Part shown: positions 1 through 9,194 of the stretch, piece by piece
Layout: every line of letters begins with the position of its first letter
How positions within the stretch are numbered: the first letter of the stretch is position 1
From: Halomonadaceae bacterium T82-2
GTDB taxonomy: Bacteria > Pseudomonadota > Gammaproteobacteria > Pseudomonadales > Halomonadaceae
Length of the DNA: 64,000 nt
Direction: 5' to 3'
Assembly: GCA_001577635.1 (NCBI GenBank)
Contig: LSBP01000001.1
Coordinates: forward strand, 310,001-374,000
The notes under the pieces: generated by a model
Database searches by the model: none
Told to the model about the DNA's origin: nothing
Seen by the model: the letters and a program-made list of their open reading frames with translations, nothing else
Translations under genes and position numbers: made by a program

Positions 1-33
1 CGCCAGTGCGTACTCGCTCAGGAACTCAGCCAT
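1..33 (-). CDS. dctM: TRAP transporter large permease (DctM type), N-terminal fragment
   Basis: Only the first eleven codons (MAEFLSEYALA) are inside the window; the gene runs off the left edge. The identity is inferred from position: it follows dctP and dctQ on the same strand, and the small-permease stop codon overlaps its start in the 8-base string ATGGCTGA, the tight coupling usual for dctPQM operons. The large subunit would be the 12-helix translocating permease in the inner membrane. Nothing else can be read from this fragment. Confidence 0.7.
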   Translation of the reverse strand, partial: MAEFLSEYALA

Positions 34-661
34 GCGGCGCCTCCTCGTCGTGGTGGTCGGAGGCCAGATGCGCCGGGTCGAACAGCCCGGCGAGGTTGTG
101 CAGCACCTGCCCCAGGGCCCCGATGGCCAGGAACACCAGGCTGATCGGCAGGATCGCCTTGATCAGGTAGCGGTCGGTGAGTCCGCCGTAGTTGGAATGC
201 TCGCCGGAGAGATACGACATCGTCACGAAGTGCTTGGACAGCCAGGCCACCAGCAGGCAGAACGGAATCAGGAAGATCACGTGGCCGAGGATGTCGATGA
301 TCGCCCGCCCGCGCGGCGACAGCCGGTGGTAGACGAGATCGACGCGCACGTGGGTGTCGTGGTGCAGGGCGTAGGTGCCGCCGAACAGCGTCAGCACGCC
401 GAACAGGTGCCACTGCAGCTCGGTGATGCTGTTGATGGTCAGGGCCTTGCCGAACAGCAGCACGTCGGTCTGCCATTCGGCGATCTCGTTGATGCCCAGG
501 GCGTTGAGGGTCACGGTGGTGAGCACGGCCAGCATCACCAGCAGCACCAGCCAGCTGGTGACGCGGCCCACCCACAGCCCCAGCCCGACCAGCGGTCGGG
601 CCAGGGCCTCGCATGCCGTGCCGCCTCGACTGCGCCAGGGCGCAAGGTCGGCGGTGGGCAT
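26..661 (-). CDS. dctQ: TRAP transporter small permease (DctQ type)
   Basis: A 211-residue inner-membrane protein with about four hydrophobic segments: near residues 30-55 (VGLGLWVGRVTSWLVLLV), 85-100, 125-145 (IDILGHVIFLIPFCLLVAWL) and 175-195. The histidine-rich stretch GGTYALHHDTHVRVDLVY is characteristic of DctQ proteins, where an arginine and acidic residue sit in a short amphipathic segment. The small subunit supports the large permease in Na+-driven uptake of solute delivered by DctP. Its ATG overlaps the dctP stop by one base (TGATG), and its own stop overlaps the dctM start, so the three subunits are translationally coupled. Confidence 0.9.
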   Translation of the reverse strand: MPTADLAPWRSRGGTACEALARPLVGLGLWVGRVTSWLVLLVMLAVLTTVTLNALGINEIAEWQTDVLLFGKALTINSITELQWHLFGVLTLFGGTYALHHDTHVRVDLVYHRLSPRGRAIIDILGHVIFLIPFCLLVAWLSKHFVTMSYLSGEHSNYGGLTDRYLIKAILPISLVFLAIGALGQVLHNLAGLFDPAHLASDHHDEEAPHG

Positions 662-1776
662 CAGGCGTCTCCTTCAGACCCGCTGGTGCCGTCCGAGTCG
701 GTGTCCTTGATCGGCTCCGGCGCGGGCAGCGCCTGCAGCTTGTACCACTCGTCGATCAGCCCGACGTGCTTCATCAGCGACTTGTAGGCCTCGGCGAAGG
801 CCGGGTTCTGCTGCATCTCCTCCTGGCGCACCTCGACCCAGGCATCCTGCAGCGCCTGGATCACCGAGTCGGGGAAGCGCTTGACCTGCACCCCCTTCTC
901 CTCGAGCTTGTGGATGGTGCGCACCTGCGCGGGCGGCGCCTCGGCCATCGCCCACTGCAGGGTCGAGCGGCAGGCGGTCTCGAACTGCGCCTTGCGCTCG
1001 TCGCTGTACTGGTCCCAGACCTGCTGGTTGACGATCAGCGAGAACCAGCTCGCGCTCTGGTGCCAGCCGGGGAAGTAGTAGTACTTGGCGACCTCGTCGA
1101 AGCCCATCGCCGCGTCGACCTGCGGCACCGAGAACTCGGTGGCGTCGACGCGCCCGCGCTCCAGCGCCAGGTAGATCTCGTTGCCCGGCACCAGCTGGGT
1201 CGAGGCGCCGAGCTTGTTGAGCACCTTGGCGCCCAGCCCGGAGATGCGCATCGACAGGCCCTTGAAGTCCTCGGGCGACTTGATCTCCTTGTTGTACCAG
1301 CCGCCGGTCTCCTGCGGCGAGATGAAGCACGGCAGCACCTTCACGCCGTAGGGGTCGTAGGCCTTCTGCAGCAGCTTCGTGCCCTCGCCGGCCCACATCC
1401 ACGACATGAAGGCCTCCGGCGACGGGCCGAACGGCAGCGCGCCGTAGAGGTTGGTGATCGGCACGGTGCCCGCCCAGTAGCCGATCCAGTCCCAGCCGGC
1501 CTGCACGGCCCCGGAGGACACCGAGTTGAAGACCTCGAAGGGCGGCACCAGATCCCCCGGCTCGTGCACGCGCAGCGATACCGCACCGCCGGTGGCGGTC
1601 TCGAGTTCCTTGGAGAGGTGCTCGGCCCCGGCGCCGAGGAAGTTCTGGGTCGAGAAGGTACTGGCCACGTCGAGCCGCTTGGGGCCCTCGGCGTGGGCCG
1701 GCGCGGTCAGCATGGCGGCGCTCGCCAGGGCGATCGCCGAGGCCAGCAGCGAGCGGGTGGTGACGGTGTGAGGCAT
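661..1776 (-). CDS. dctP: TRAP transporter periplasmic solute-binding protein (DctP family, 2-oxo acid/mannitol-chloroaromatic-like class)
   Basis: The start at 1776 is preferred over an upstream ATG because AAGGAG lies 6 bases before it and the protein then begins with a clean signal peptide (MPHTVTTRSLLASAIALASA, cleavage after AHA). The mature protein of about 340 residues captures a carboxylate solute in the periplasm and hands it to DctQM. The arginine of SMRISGLG matches the conserved DctP arginine that salt-bridges the substrate carboxylate. The segments ETGGWYNKEI, TEFSVPQVDAAMGF and YYYFPGWHQ are typical of the TakP-like (2-oxo acid) and mannitol/chloroaromatic class rather than the ectoine-binding TeaA class, so the substrate is probably an organic acid but is not determined. 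A sigma-54 promoter lies 58 bases upstream and a sigma-54 activator gene lies behind that. Confidence 0.9.
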   Translation of the reverse strand: MPHTVTTRSLLASAIALASAAMLTAPAHAEGPKRLDVASTFSTQNFLGAGAEHLSKELETATGGAVSLRVHEPGDLVPPFEVFNSVSSGAVQAGWDWIGYWAGTVPITNLYGALPFGPSPEAFMSWMWAGEGTKLLQKAYDPYGVKVLPCFISPQETGGWYNKEIKSPEDFKGLSMRISGLGAKVLNKLGASTQLVPGNEIYLALERGRVDATEFSVPQVDAAMGFDEVAKYYYFPGWHQSASWFSLIVNQQVWDQYSDERKAQFETACRSTLQWAMAEAPPAQVRTIHKLEEKGVQVKRFPDSVIQALQDAWVEVRQEEMQQNPAFAEAYKSLMKHVGLIDEWYKLQALPAPEPIKDTDSDGTSGSEGDA

Positions 1777-1833
1777 GAACGTTCTCCTTGAGCATTGTTG
1801 TTGTTCCCCCGTCATGGGGGCTCGTCAATGCCC

Positions 1834-1849
1834 AGCAAGGAGACTGCCA
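1834..1849 (-). promoter_or_regulatory. Sigma-54 (-24/-12) promoter of the dctPQM operon
   Basis: Read on the minus strand the site is TGGCAGTCTCCTTGCT: -24 element TGGCAG, five bases, -12 element TTGCT. It differs from the TGGCAC-N5-TTGCW consensus at one position. It lies 58 bases upstream of the dctP start and points into dctP. The gene directly behind it encodes a GAFTGA-containing sigma-54 activator, which makes the assignment much stronger than the match alone. Confidence 0.8.
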
Positions 1850-1947
1850 GTTCCGGCAAAACGCCTTTCCCGTCAGGCCACTGCGATGGCCATACACGAC
1901 CGCACCGTGCCGGGGGAGCCGCTCAGGGTGTGACCGGCACACGCCGT

Positions 1948-1965
1948 CGTCCGAGAATCCGGACG
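1948..1965. promoter_or_regulatory. Upstream activator site 1 (inverted repeat)
   Basis: CGTCCG-AGAATC-CGGACG is a perfect 6-base inverted repeat with a 6-base spacer. Its centre is about 116 bases upstream of the sigma-54 promoter. The same arms recur in the second site, 66 bases away (about six helical turns), as expected for paired enhancer sites bound by the HTH_8/Fis-type domain of the neighbouring activator. Binding is inferred. Confidence 0.6.
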
Positions 1966-2012
1966 CCTCGGCGGACGCGGCGTCTCGAAAACGCCCTTCG
2001 ACCGCCTTCCGG

Positions 2013-2032
2013 GCGTCCGGAAAGTCGGACGC
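2013..2032. promoter_or_regulatory. Upstream activator site 2 (inverted repeat)
   Basis: GCGTCCG-GAAAGT-CGGACGC is a perfect 7-base inverted repeat with a 6-base spacer, about 182 bases upstream of the sigma-54 promoter. Its arms match those of site 1. A further half-site, TCCGGACG, is present at 2043-2050, immediately after the end of the activator gene. Confidence 0.6.
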
Positions 2033-2051
2033 ATTCCAGGATTCCGGACGC

Positions 2052-3455
<1,404 letters not shown>

Positions 3456-3549
3456 GCTGGCTCCGGCAGCTGTCCTGTGGGTATCGCTTCAGCCTCGTCA
3501 CGGCCGCCACGCCTGGCAAGACGACCTTGGGCGGAGCCGCGGCGCCGGC

Positions 3550-4077
3550 TCATGACGCGAGCGCCGCCAGCCGGACCCGGGTCGACGCCGCGCCCATCGC
3601 CACGGCCAGGTCGAGCGCCGTCAGTCCACCGGCTTCCCGGGCCGCGGGATCGGCGCCGTGGGCCAGCAGGCAGTCGAGCACCTCGCGGTTGCCGAACATC
3701 GCCGCGAACATCAGCGGTGTCTTGCCATCGGCGGTGGTGCCGTCCACCGCCGCGCCATGCGACAGCAGCAGCTCGACCATCGCCAGGTCGCCCTTGAAGG
3801 CCGCGCCGCCCAGCGGATTCTGGCCGCGGTCGTTGTAGCGTTCCGGGTCGGCGCCGTGGGCCAGCAGCACCCGCACGGTGTCGTGGTGGCCGTGATAGCT
3901 GGCCAGCATCAGCAGGCTGTCGCCGTTGTGGTTGCACAGGTCGGGCGGCAGCCCGCCGGCCAGCCAGCGCCGAAAGGCCGCGGCGTGCCCGTCGCGGGCC
4001 GCGTTGAAGACCTCCGCGGCCAGGCGCAGGGTCTCCTCGTCCGGGGTGTCGGCGGTCTCGCGTGCATCGCGGGTCAT
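3550..4077 (-). CDS. Ankyrin-repeat protein
   Basis: A 175-residue protein made almost entirely of ankyrin repeats. An N-terminal helix pair (AAEVFNAARDGHAAAFRRWLAG) is followed by about three full repeats with the family pattern, for example NGDSLLMLASYHGHHDTVRV then LLAHGADPER, GQNPLGGAAFKGDLAMVELL and GKTPLMFAAMFGNREVLDCL, and a partial capping repeat (GGLTALDLAVAMG). There is no signal peptide or membrane segment, so it is probably a cytosolic protein-binding adaptor. It starts at an ATG with a GGGAGAGAC ribosome-binding site and is followed by the sigma-54 activator on the same strand. Small ankyrin proteins of this type often sit beside catalase genes, but none is present here, so the partner is unknown. 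Confidence 0.85.
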   Translation of the reverse strand: MTRDARETADTPDEETLRLAAEVFNAARDGHAAAFRRWLAGGLPPDLCNHNGDSLLMLASYHGHHDTVRVLLAHGADPERYNDRGQNPLGGAAFKGDLAMVELLLSHGAAVDGTTADGKTPLMFAAMFGNREVLDCLLAHGADPAAREAGGLTALDLAVAMGAASTRVRLAALAS

Positions 4078-4279
4078 CCCTGTCTCTCCCTGTTCAGCGC
4101 TGAAGGTTGCTCCAGCATAGGCGTTCCGGCGCGCCCGTCACCGCTATCGTGGCGATGAAATTCGCCAATCGGGTCGCGCGGCGACGCTGCGAGGCGCAAT
4201 GCAAATTGCTATGATTCGCCGCGGACAGGGCTTCCCGCCTTGGCCGCTGCCAACGCCCCACTACCGCAAGGAGTCCCGC

Positions 4280-5974
4280 GTGTCCCTTTTCGCCACGACA
4301 CGGTCGACCGCACCACGCACCCGGCGGCGCCTCGATCCCTGGACGCTCACCACGCTCGGCATCGCCCTGGCGGTCGCCGTGCCGGTGCTGGTGGTACTGG
4401 CGCACATCCTGATCCCCAGCCGCGAGATCTGGAGCCACCTGGCCGGCACCGTGCTGGGACGCTACCTGAGCAACACCCTGATCCTCGCGCTCAGCGTGGG
4501 CCTCGGCACGGCGGTGATCGGCACCGGCACGGCCTGGCTGGTGGCGATGTGCCGCTTCCCGGGACGGCGCCTGTTCGAGTGGGCCCTGCTGCTGCCGCTG
4601 GCGGTGCCCACCTACGTGATCGCCTACGCCTATACCGACTTCCTGCAATACTCCGGGCCGCTGCAGAGCGAGCTGCGTGCGCTGTTCGGCTGGCAGCACG
4701 GCGACTATGTCTTTCCTGACATCCGCTCGCTGTGGGGCGCGGCGCTGCTGATCACCCTGGTGCTCTACCCGTATGTCTACCTGCTCGCCCGCGCCGCCTT
4801 CCTCGAGCAGTCGGTGTGCGTGCTGGACGTGGGGCGGACCCTGGGGCGCGGGCCGTGGCGGCTGTTCACCACCATCGCCGTGCCGCTGGCGCGGCCGGCC
4901 ATCGTCGGCGGCGTCTCGCTGGTGCTGATGGAGACCCTCAACGAGTTCGGCGCGGTGCAGTACTTCGGCGTCGACACCTTCACCACCGGCATCTACCGCA
5001 CCTGGTTCGGCATGGGCGAGCAGGTCGCGGCGGCCCAGCTGGCGGCCTGCCTGCTGCTGTTCGTGATCCTCGCGGTGCTGCTCGAGCGCTGGTCGCGGGG
5101 CAAGCGCCGGTACTTCCACACCACCGGCCGCTACCGCCAGCTGCCGGAGTTCCACCTGCGCGGCCTGCGGGCCTGGGGCGCCATCGTGGCTTGTGCCCTG
5201 CCGGTGCTGGTGGGCTTCATCGCGCCCAGCGCGATTCTCGCCAACCTGGCGCTCGAGACGGGCGACAGCGTGCTGGGCTCGCGCTTCCTGGAGTTCGTCG
5301 GCAACAGCCTGTCGCTGGCCGCGGTGGCCTCGCTGGTGGCGGTGTGCCTGGCGGTGGCGCTGAGCTACGGCGTGCGCCTGCATCCGGGGCGGGTCTCGCG
5401 CCTGGCCACGCGGGTCGCCGCCATGGGCTACGCCGTGCCCGGCTCGGTGGTGGCGGTGGGCATCCTGATCCCCTTCGCCTGGCTGGACCGCCAGCTCAAC
5501 GCCGGGCTGGACGCCTGGTTCGGCCTCCAGCCGGGGCTGCTGCTGAGCGGCTCGGCGTTCATCCTGATCTACGCCTACGTGGTGCGCTTCCTGGCGGTGT
5601 CGTTCAACACCGTGGAGGCCAGCCTGGGCAAGGTGACGCCGAGCATGGACGCCGCCTCACGGACCCTGGGCCAGACCGCCGGCGGCACGCTGCGCCGGGT
5701 GCACACGCCGCTGATGCGCGGCAGCCTGTTCGCCGCCGCCCTGCTGGTGTTCGTCGACGTGATGAAGGAGCTGCCGGCCACGGTGATCCTGCGGCCGTTC
5801 AACTTCGACACCCTGGCGGTGCGGGCCCACAACCTCGCGGCCGACGAGCGGCTGGCGGAGGCCGCCACGTCGTCGCTGACCATCGTGCTGGTCGGGGTGA
5901 TCCCGGTGATCCTGCTCAGCCGGGCGATCCGCCGTTCACGCCCCGGCGCCGGCGGGAAAGACGAAGGTCTGTGA
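4280..5974 (+). CDS. fbpB: Ferric iron ABC transporter permease (FbpB/SfuB family)
   Basis: A GTG start at 4280 is chosen because AAGGAG lies 6 bases upstream; an in-frame ATG at 4199 has no such site. The 564-residue product is a double-length permease with two BPD_transp_1 halves of about six helices each. Each half carries an EAA-type loop: DVGRTLGRGPWRLFTTIAVP near residues 180-200, and DAASRTLGQTAGGTLRRVHT near 455-475. This fused arrangement is characteristic of Fbp/Sfu/Hit iron permeases, which pass Fe3+ from the periplasmic FbpA through the inner membrane. The gene converges on fbpC and their 3' ends overlap by 39 bases (5936-5974), an unusual layout for subunits of one transporter. 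Confidence 0.9.
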   Translation: MSLFATTRSTAPRTRRRLDPWTLTTLGIALAVAVPVLVVLAHILIPSREIWSHLAGTVLGRYLSNTLILALSVGLGTAVIGTGTAWLVAMCRFPGRRLFEWALLLPLAVPTYVIAYAYTDFLQYSGPLQSELRALFGWQHGDYVFPDIRSLWGAALLITLVLYPYVYLLARAAFLEQSVCVLDVGRTLGRGPWRLFTTIAVPLARPAIVGGVSLVLMETLNEFGAVQYFGVDTFTTGIYRTWFGMGEQVAAAQLAACLLLFVILAVLLERWSRGKRRYFHTTGRYRQLPEFHLRGLRAWGAIVACALPVLVGFIAPSAILANLALETGDSVLGSRFLEFVGNSLSLAAVASLVAVCLAVALSYGVRLHPGRVSRLATRVAAMGYAVPGSVVAVGILIPFAWLDRQLNAGLDAWFGLQPGLLLSGSAFILIYAYVVRFLAVSFNTVEASLGKVTPSMDAASRTLGQTAGGTLRRVHTPLMRGSLFAAALLVFVDVMKELPATVILRPFNFDTLAVRAHNLAADERLAEAATSSLTIVLVGVIPVILLSRAIRRSRPGAGGKDEGL

Positions 5975-7084
5975 GGTGTCCAGCGCCAGCGCCACCGGCT
6001 GGCCCGGCTCGGGCAGGAAGACCCCCGGCACCTGCGCCTGCAGGTTCGCCTCGCTGCCGTCCGCGCCGCGGGCGTGCAGCTGTACCAGGCTGCTGCGGCC
6101 GAGCAGCCGGGCCTGAATCACCTGGCCGCGCTGGGCCGGTTCCGCGCGGCGCTCGTCGTCCGGCAGCTCGACGGGGGTGACACGCAGCGCCTCGGGGCGG
6201 ATCATCACCCGCGCCCGCGCGCCCTCGGCCAGCGCCGGTGCCGCGACCGGCCCCACCGGCGTGGCCACCCGACCGTCGCGCACCTCGCCGCCCCACTCGT
6301 TGACCGCACCGAAGAACGACACCACGAAGGGGTCCTCGGGCTCGCAGTAGAGCTCGCGGGGCGTGCCCATCTGGATGATGCGGCCATCGCGCATCAGGGC
6401 GATGCGGTCGGCCATGAACATCGCCTCTTCCGGATCGTGGGTCACCAGCAGGGTGCCGGCGCCGACCCGCTTGAGCACGTGCAGGGTGTCGTCGCGAATC
6501 TGCTCGCGCAGCCGCGCATCGAGGCTCGAGAAGGGCTCGTCGAGCAGCATCAGCGCCGGCGCCGGGGCCAGCGCCCGGGCCAGCGCCACGCGCTGCTGCT
6601 GCCCGCCCGAGAGCTGGTGCGGGTAGGTCCGGGCGTAGTCGGCCATGCCCAGCTGCTCGAGCAGCGCCATGGCCCGCTCGCGGCGTTCGCCGGCGGGCAG
6701 CGACTCCAGGCCGAAGCCGACGTTCTCCAGCACCCGCAGGTGGGGAAACAGCGCCGAATCCTGGAACGCCAGCCCCACGCTGCGCTTCTCCGGCGGCACG
6801 TGTCGGCCGCCGGGCACGCTCAGCGGCTCGCCGCGCAGGCTCAGCTCGCCCTCCTGCAGGGCCTCGAGCCCGGCGGCGATGCGCAGCAGCGTGGTCTTGC
6901 CGCAGCCGGACGGGCCCAGCAGGCAGACCACCTCACCGGGCCCCACCGTCAGGCTGACATCGTCGACGGCCATCTGCGCGCCGTCGTAGACATGGCGGAC
7001 ATGACGCATCGCCAGCAGGGTGGCGTGACGCGGCGTGGCGGTGGCCCGGGAGGCCTCGGAGCTCGGAGAGGTCATGGTGGTCAT
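5936..7084 (-). CDS. fbpC: Ferric iron ABC transporter ATP-binding protein (FbpC)
   Basis: An open frame extends further upstream, but family similarity begins close to the ATG at 7084 (a second in-frame ATG is at 7075; neither has a strong ribosome-binding site). The 382-residue product has Walker A GPSGCGKTT, a Q-loop (GLAFQDSALFPHL), signature LSGGQQQRVALARAL, Walker B ALMLLDEPFSSLD and the H-loop (LLVTHDPEEAM). A TOBE-like regulatory region follows (residues about 265-380). It energises Fe3+ uptake through FbpB. It is divergent from fbpA, with a 172-base shared control region, and is antisense to fbpB at its 3' end. Confidence 0.9.
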   Translation of the reverse strand: MTTMTSPSSEASRATATPRHATLLAMRHVRHVYDGAQMAVDDVSLTVGPGEVVCLLGPSGCGKTTLLRIAAGLEALQEGELSLRGEPLSVPGGRHVPPEKRSVGLAFQDSALFPHLRVLENVGFGLESLPAGERRERAMALLEQLGMADYARTYPHQLSGGQQQRVALARALAPAPALMLLDEPFSSLDARLREQIRDDTLHVLKRVGAGTLLVTHDPEEAMFMADRIALMRDGRIIQMGTPRELYCEPEDPFVVSFFGAVNEWGGEVRDGRVATPVGPVAAPALAEGARARVMIRPEALRVTPVELPDDERRAEPAQRGQVIQARLLGRSSLVQLHARGADGSEANLQAQVPGVFLPEPGQPVALALDTSQTFVFPAGAGA

Positions 7085-7213
7085 GGGCGAAGCTGCTCGA
7101 GTGAATGAATCGCCCGGCGATGGTAACGCGAAACGCCGGTGGAGGCCGCGTCCTGCGGTGGAACGGCGCGAATGATTGACGTTCGCCGCACGACGCGCTT
7201 GAATACGGCCAAT

Positions 7214-7232
7214 AATGCAACGTATTCTCATT
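7214..7232. promoter_or_regulatory. Possible Fur box between fbpC and fbpA
   Basis: On the minus strand the 19 bases read AATGAGAATACGTTGCATT, matching 13 of 19 positions of the palindromic Fur consensus AATGATAATCATTATCATT. It lies 25 bases before the fbpA start, in the divergent fbpC/fbpA region, where iron repression would be expected. The central positions are poor, so this is a candidate only. Confidence 0.45.
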
Positions 7233-7256
7233 AAAAACCACCACCGAGGATCGCCC

Positions 7257-8285
7257 ATGCCCGCACGTCTGCGCTTCGCCGTTCCCCTGGCGGTACTCGC
7301 CGCCGGCCTGACCGCCGCCGGCACCGCCAGCGCCGAGGAGGTCAACATCTACTCGGCCCGCCACTACGATTCCGACCAGGCCCTCTACGACGCCTTCACC
7401 GAGAAGACCGGCATCGACGTCAACGTCCTCCAGGGCAGCTCCGACCAGCTCATCGAGCGCATCAAGCGCGAGGGCAAGGCCAGCCCCGCCGACGTGATGA
7501 TCACCGTCGACGCCGGCCGCCTGTGGCGCGCCGAGGAGGAAGGCATCTTCCAGAGCGTCGACTCGAAGGTGCTCGACGAGCGCCTGCCCGCCACCGTGCG
7601 CCAGCCCGACGGCAAGTGGTTCGGCTTCAGCCAGCGGGTGCGGGCGATCTTCTACGATCCGCAGGACGTCGATCCGGCCAACCTCAAGACCTACGAGGAC
7701 CTGGCCGATCCGCGCTTCAAGGGCGAGCTGTGCATCCGCTCGTCGAACAACATCTACAACCAGTCGCTGCTGGCCTCGATCATCGCCCACGACGGCAAGC
7801 AAAAGGCCGAGCAATGGGCGCAGGGTGTGGTCGACAACATGGCCCGCGACCCGGAAGGCGGCGACACCGACCAGATCCTCGGCGTGGCCAGCGGCGAATG
7901 CGACATCGCCGTGGCCAACCACTACTACTATGCGCGCCTGCTCGAGTCGGACAACCCGGACGACCGTGCGGCGGCCAAGAAGGTGCAGATCCTGTTCCCC
8001 AACCAGGACGGCCGTGGCGCCCACGTCAACATCGGCGGCGCCGGCGTGGTCCGCGACGCCCCGCACCGCGAGAACGCCGTGCGCTTCCTCGAGTTCCTCG
8101 CCTCCGACGAGGCCCAGGCGCTGTTCGTCAAGGGCAACCACGAGTACCCGGTGGTCGACGGCGTGGCCAAGGACCCGGTGCTGGAGTCGTGGGGCGACTT
8201 CAAGCGGGACGACCTGAACGTCAGCGCCCTGGGCGAGAACAACCCCGAGGCGATCCGCATCTTCGACCGGGTCGGCTGGCGCTGA
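7257..8285 (+). CDS. fbpA: Ferric iron ABC transporter periplasmic binding protein (FbpA)
   Basis: The ATG at 7257 with GAGGA six bases upstream gives a 342-residue precursor. The signal peptide is MPARLRFAVPLAVLAAGLTA, with probable cleavage after ASA. The mature N-terminus EEVNIYSARHYDSDQALYDAF and the tyrosine pair in ANHYYYARL match class C FbpA proteins, where two adjacent tyrosines and a nearby histidine or arginine coordinate Fe3+. SSNNIYNQSLLASIIAH and GRGAHVNIGGAGVV are also family motifs. It binds Fe3+ in the periplasm and delivers it to FbpBC. A strong terminator follows 28 bases after the stop codon, so it is probably transcribed alone from a Fur-controlled promoter. Confidence 0.92.
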   Translation: MPARLRFAVPLAVLAAGLTAAGTASAEEVNIYSARHYDSDQALYDAFTEKTGIDVNVLQGSSDQLIERIKREGKASPADVMITVDAGRLWRAEEEGIFQSVDSKVLDERLPATVRQPDGKWFGFSQRVRAIFYDPQDVDPANLKTYEDLADPRFKGELCIRSSNNIYNQSLLASIIAHDGKQKAEQWAQGVVDNMARDPEGGDTDQILGVASGECDIAVANHYYYARLLESDNPDDRAAAKKVQILFPNQDGRGAHVNIGGAGVVRDAPHRENAVRFLEFLASDEAQALFVKGNHEYPVVDGVAKDPVLESWGDFKRDDLNVSALGENNPEAIRIFDRVGWR

Positions 8286-8313
8286 GCGCTAACTAGCCTG
8301 CCCCTGGATGCAC

Positions 8314-8340
8314 AAGGCCCGCGGCACTGCCGCGGGCCTT
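8314..8340. terminator. Terminator after fbpA
   Basis: AAGGCCCGCGGC pairs perfectly with GCCGCGGGCCTT around a 3-base loop. It lies between the convergent fbpA and NYN genes and could serve either strand, although the T-run is short. Confidence 0.75.
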
Positions 8341-8365
8341 AGTGTATCGGCCGAAGCGCCAGCCT

Positions 8366-9073
8366 TCAGCCTCGACGACGCCCTGCTTCCCCATGGGGGT
8401 TCGGCATGACGGAACAGATCCCATCGATATGTTCGTTCAACTCCGGACGGATGGGGTTCCACATGGGATCAAGAATGAAGTCGATGCCATTGCGACGCGC
8501 CATCTTGGCGGCAGGGACAAAATCCGAGTCTCCCGCCACCAGAATGATCTGATCTACCTGCCCCTGCTGAGAAATAGAGGCAATATCGAGGCCAATTCGC
8601 ATATCGACGCCTGCCTGCTTGACCTTGTAGAAAATGCTTGAGGGCTCCAGATCATCCAAGGTCGCTCCCGCCCGAAGCCGACGCACCGCCTCACGGGACA
8701 AGGTCCAGTCCCCGTTTTTCACATGAAGCTCCCCGAGACGCAGCGCCACCTTGCGCTGACGCCGCAGTTGCTCATGAAGCGCTTCCCGAAACGCGAAGTC
8801 GATCGTGTCCTCAACCCGAACAACCTCCCCGGTGATCGGATGAGGACCGGCGTTGTAACGCTCGGGACCGCAGTCATAAAAGAAGATTCGGTACAGCTCA
8901 CGCTGCCGATAGCCATGCGGGTTGGCCTTGCGAATCCATCGAAAGGCCGATGCCGATATATCCCTGGCCAGGGTTTCCGGAGTGATTTCCTCGTCAGGCG
9001 CCACCCTTGCCTTGATGGCCTGATAACGCCTCACGAAGAAACCACCATCGATCAGAATGGCTGTCTTCATCAT
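8366..9073 (-). CDS. NYN-domain (PIN-like) putative ribonuclease
   Basis: A 235-residue protein recognised as NYN/LabA-like. The first strand, KTAILIDGGFFVRRY, carries the first acidic metal ligand, and ILVAGDSDFVPAAKMARRNG near residues 180-200 carries the GDSDF motif with two further ligands. NYN proteins adopt the PIN nuclease fold and usually cut RNA; no substrate can be inferred here. The middle (residues 75-160) holds a family-specific insert with many charged residues. ATGs at 9073 and 9070 are both possible starts. The gene is downstream of polA on the same strand, but a long terminator hairpin separates them, so it is probably an independent unit. Confidence 0.8.
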   Translation of the reverse strand: MMKTAILIDGGFFVRRYQAIKARVAPDEEITPETLARDISASAFRWIRKANPHGYRQRELYRIFFYDCGPERYNAGPHPITGEVVRVEDTIDFAFREALHEQLRRQRKVALRLGELHVKNGDWTLSREAVRRLRAGATLDDLEPSSIFYKVKQAGVDMRIGLDIASISQQGQVDQIILVAGDSDFVPAAKMARRNGIDFILDPMWNPIRPELNEHIDGICSVMPNPHGEAGRRRG

Positions 9074-9099
9074 CGCCCCTGAGGTCCAGATACAAGAAA

Positions 9100-9149
9100 G
9101 CCCGCGAGGCTGCTCTGGCGGATAGGGTTGCCAGTTAGGCCTCGCGGGC
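9100..9149 (-). terminator. Terminator of polA
   Basis: The arms GCCCGCGAGGC (9100-9110) and GCCTCGCGGGC (9139-9149) are perfectly complementary, and an inner CTGGC/GCCAG pair extends the structure. On the minus strand it is followed by TTTCTTG, fitting an intrinsic terminator 45 bases after the polA stop. Confidence 0.75.
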
Positions 9150-9194
9150 GCTATTCACGACCAGTATATGGCCAGCATGCTCGCGGTCAAGAGC

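Noticed and set aside
661..1776. DctP as TeaA, the ectoine-binding TRAP protein
   Set aside because: Its motifs (for example TEFSVPQVDAAMGF and FPGWHQ) fit the 2-oxo acid/mannitol-chloroaromatic class better, and no ectoine catabolic gene is adjacent.
8389..8410. A third copy of the radA-flanking repeat
   Set aside because: Only CCCATGGGGG resembles the element; the hairpin and GGGCGCT motifs are missing.
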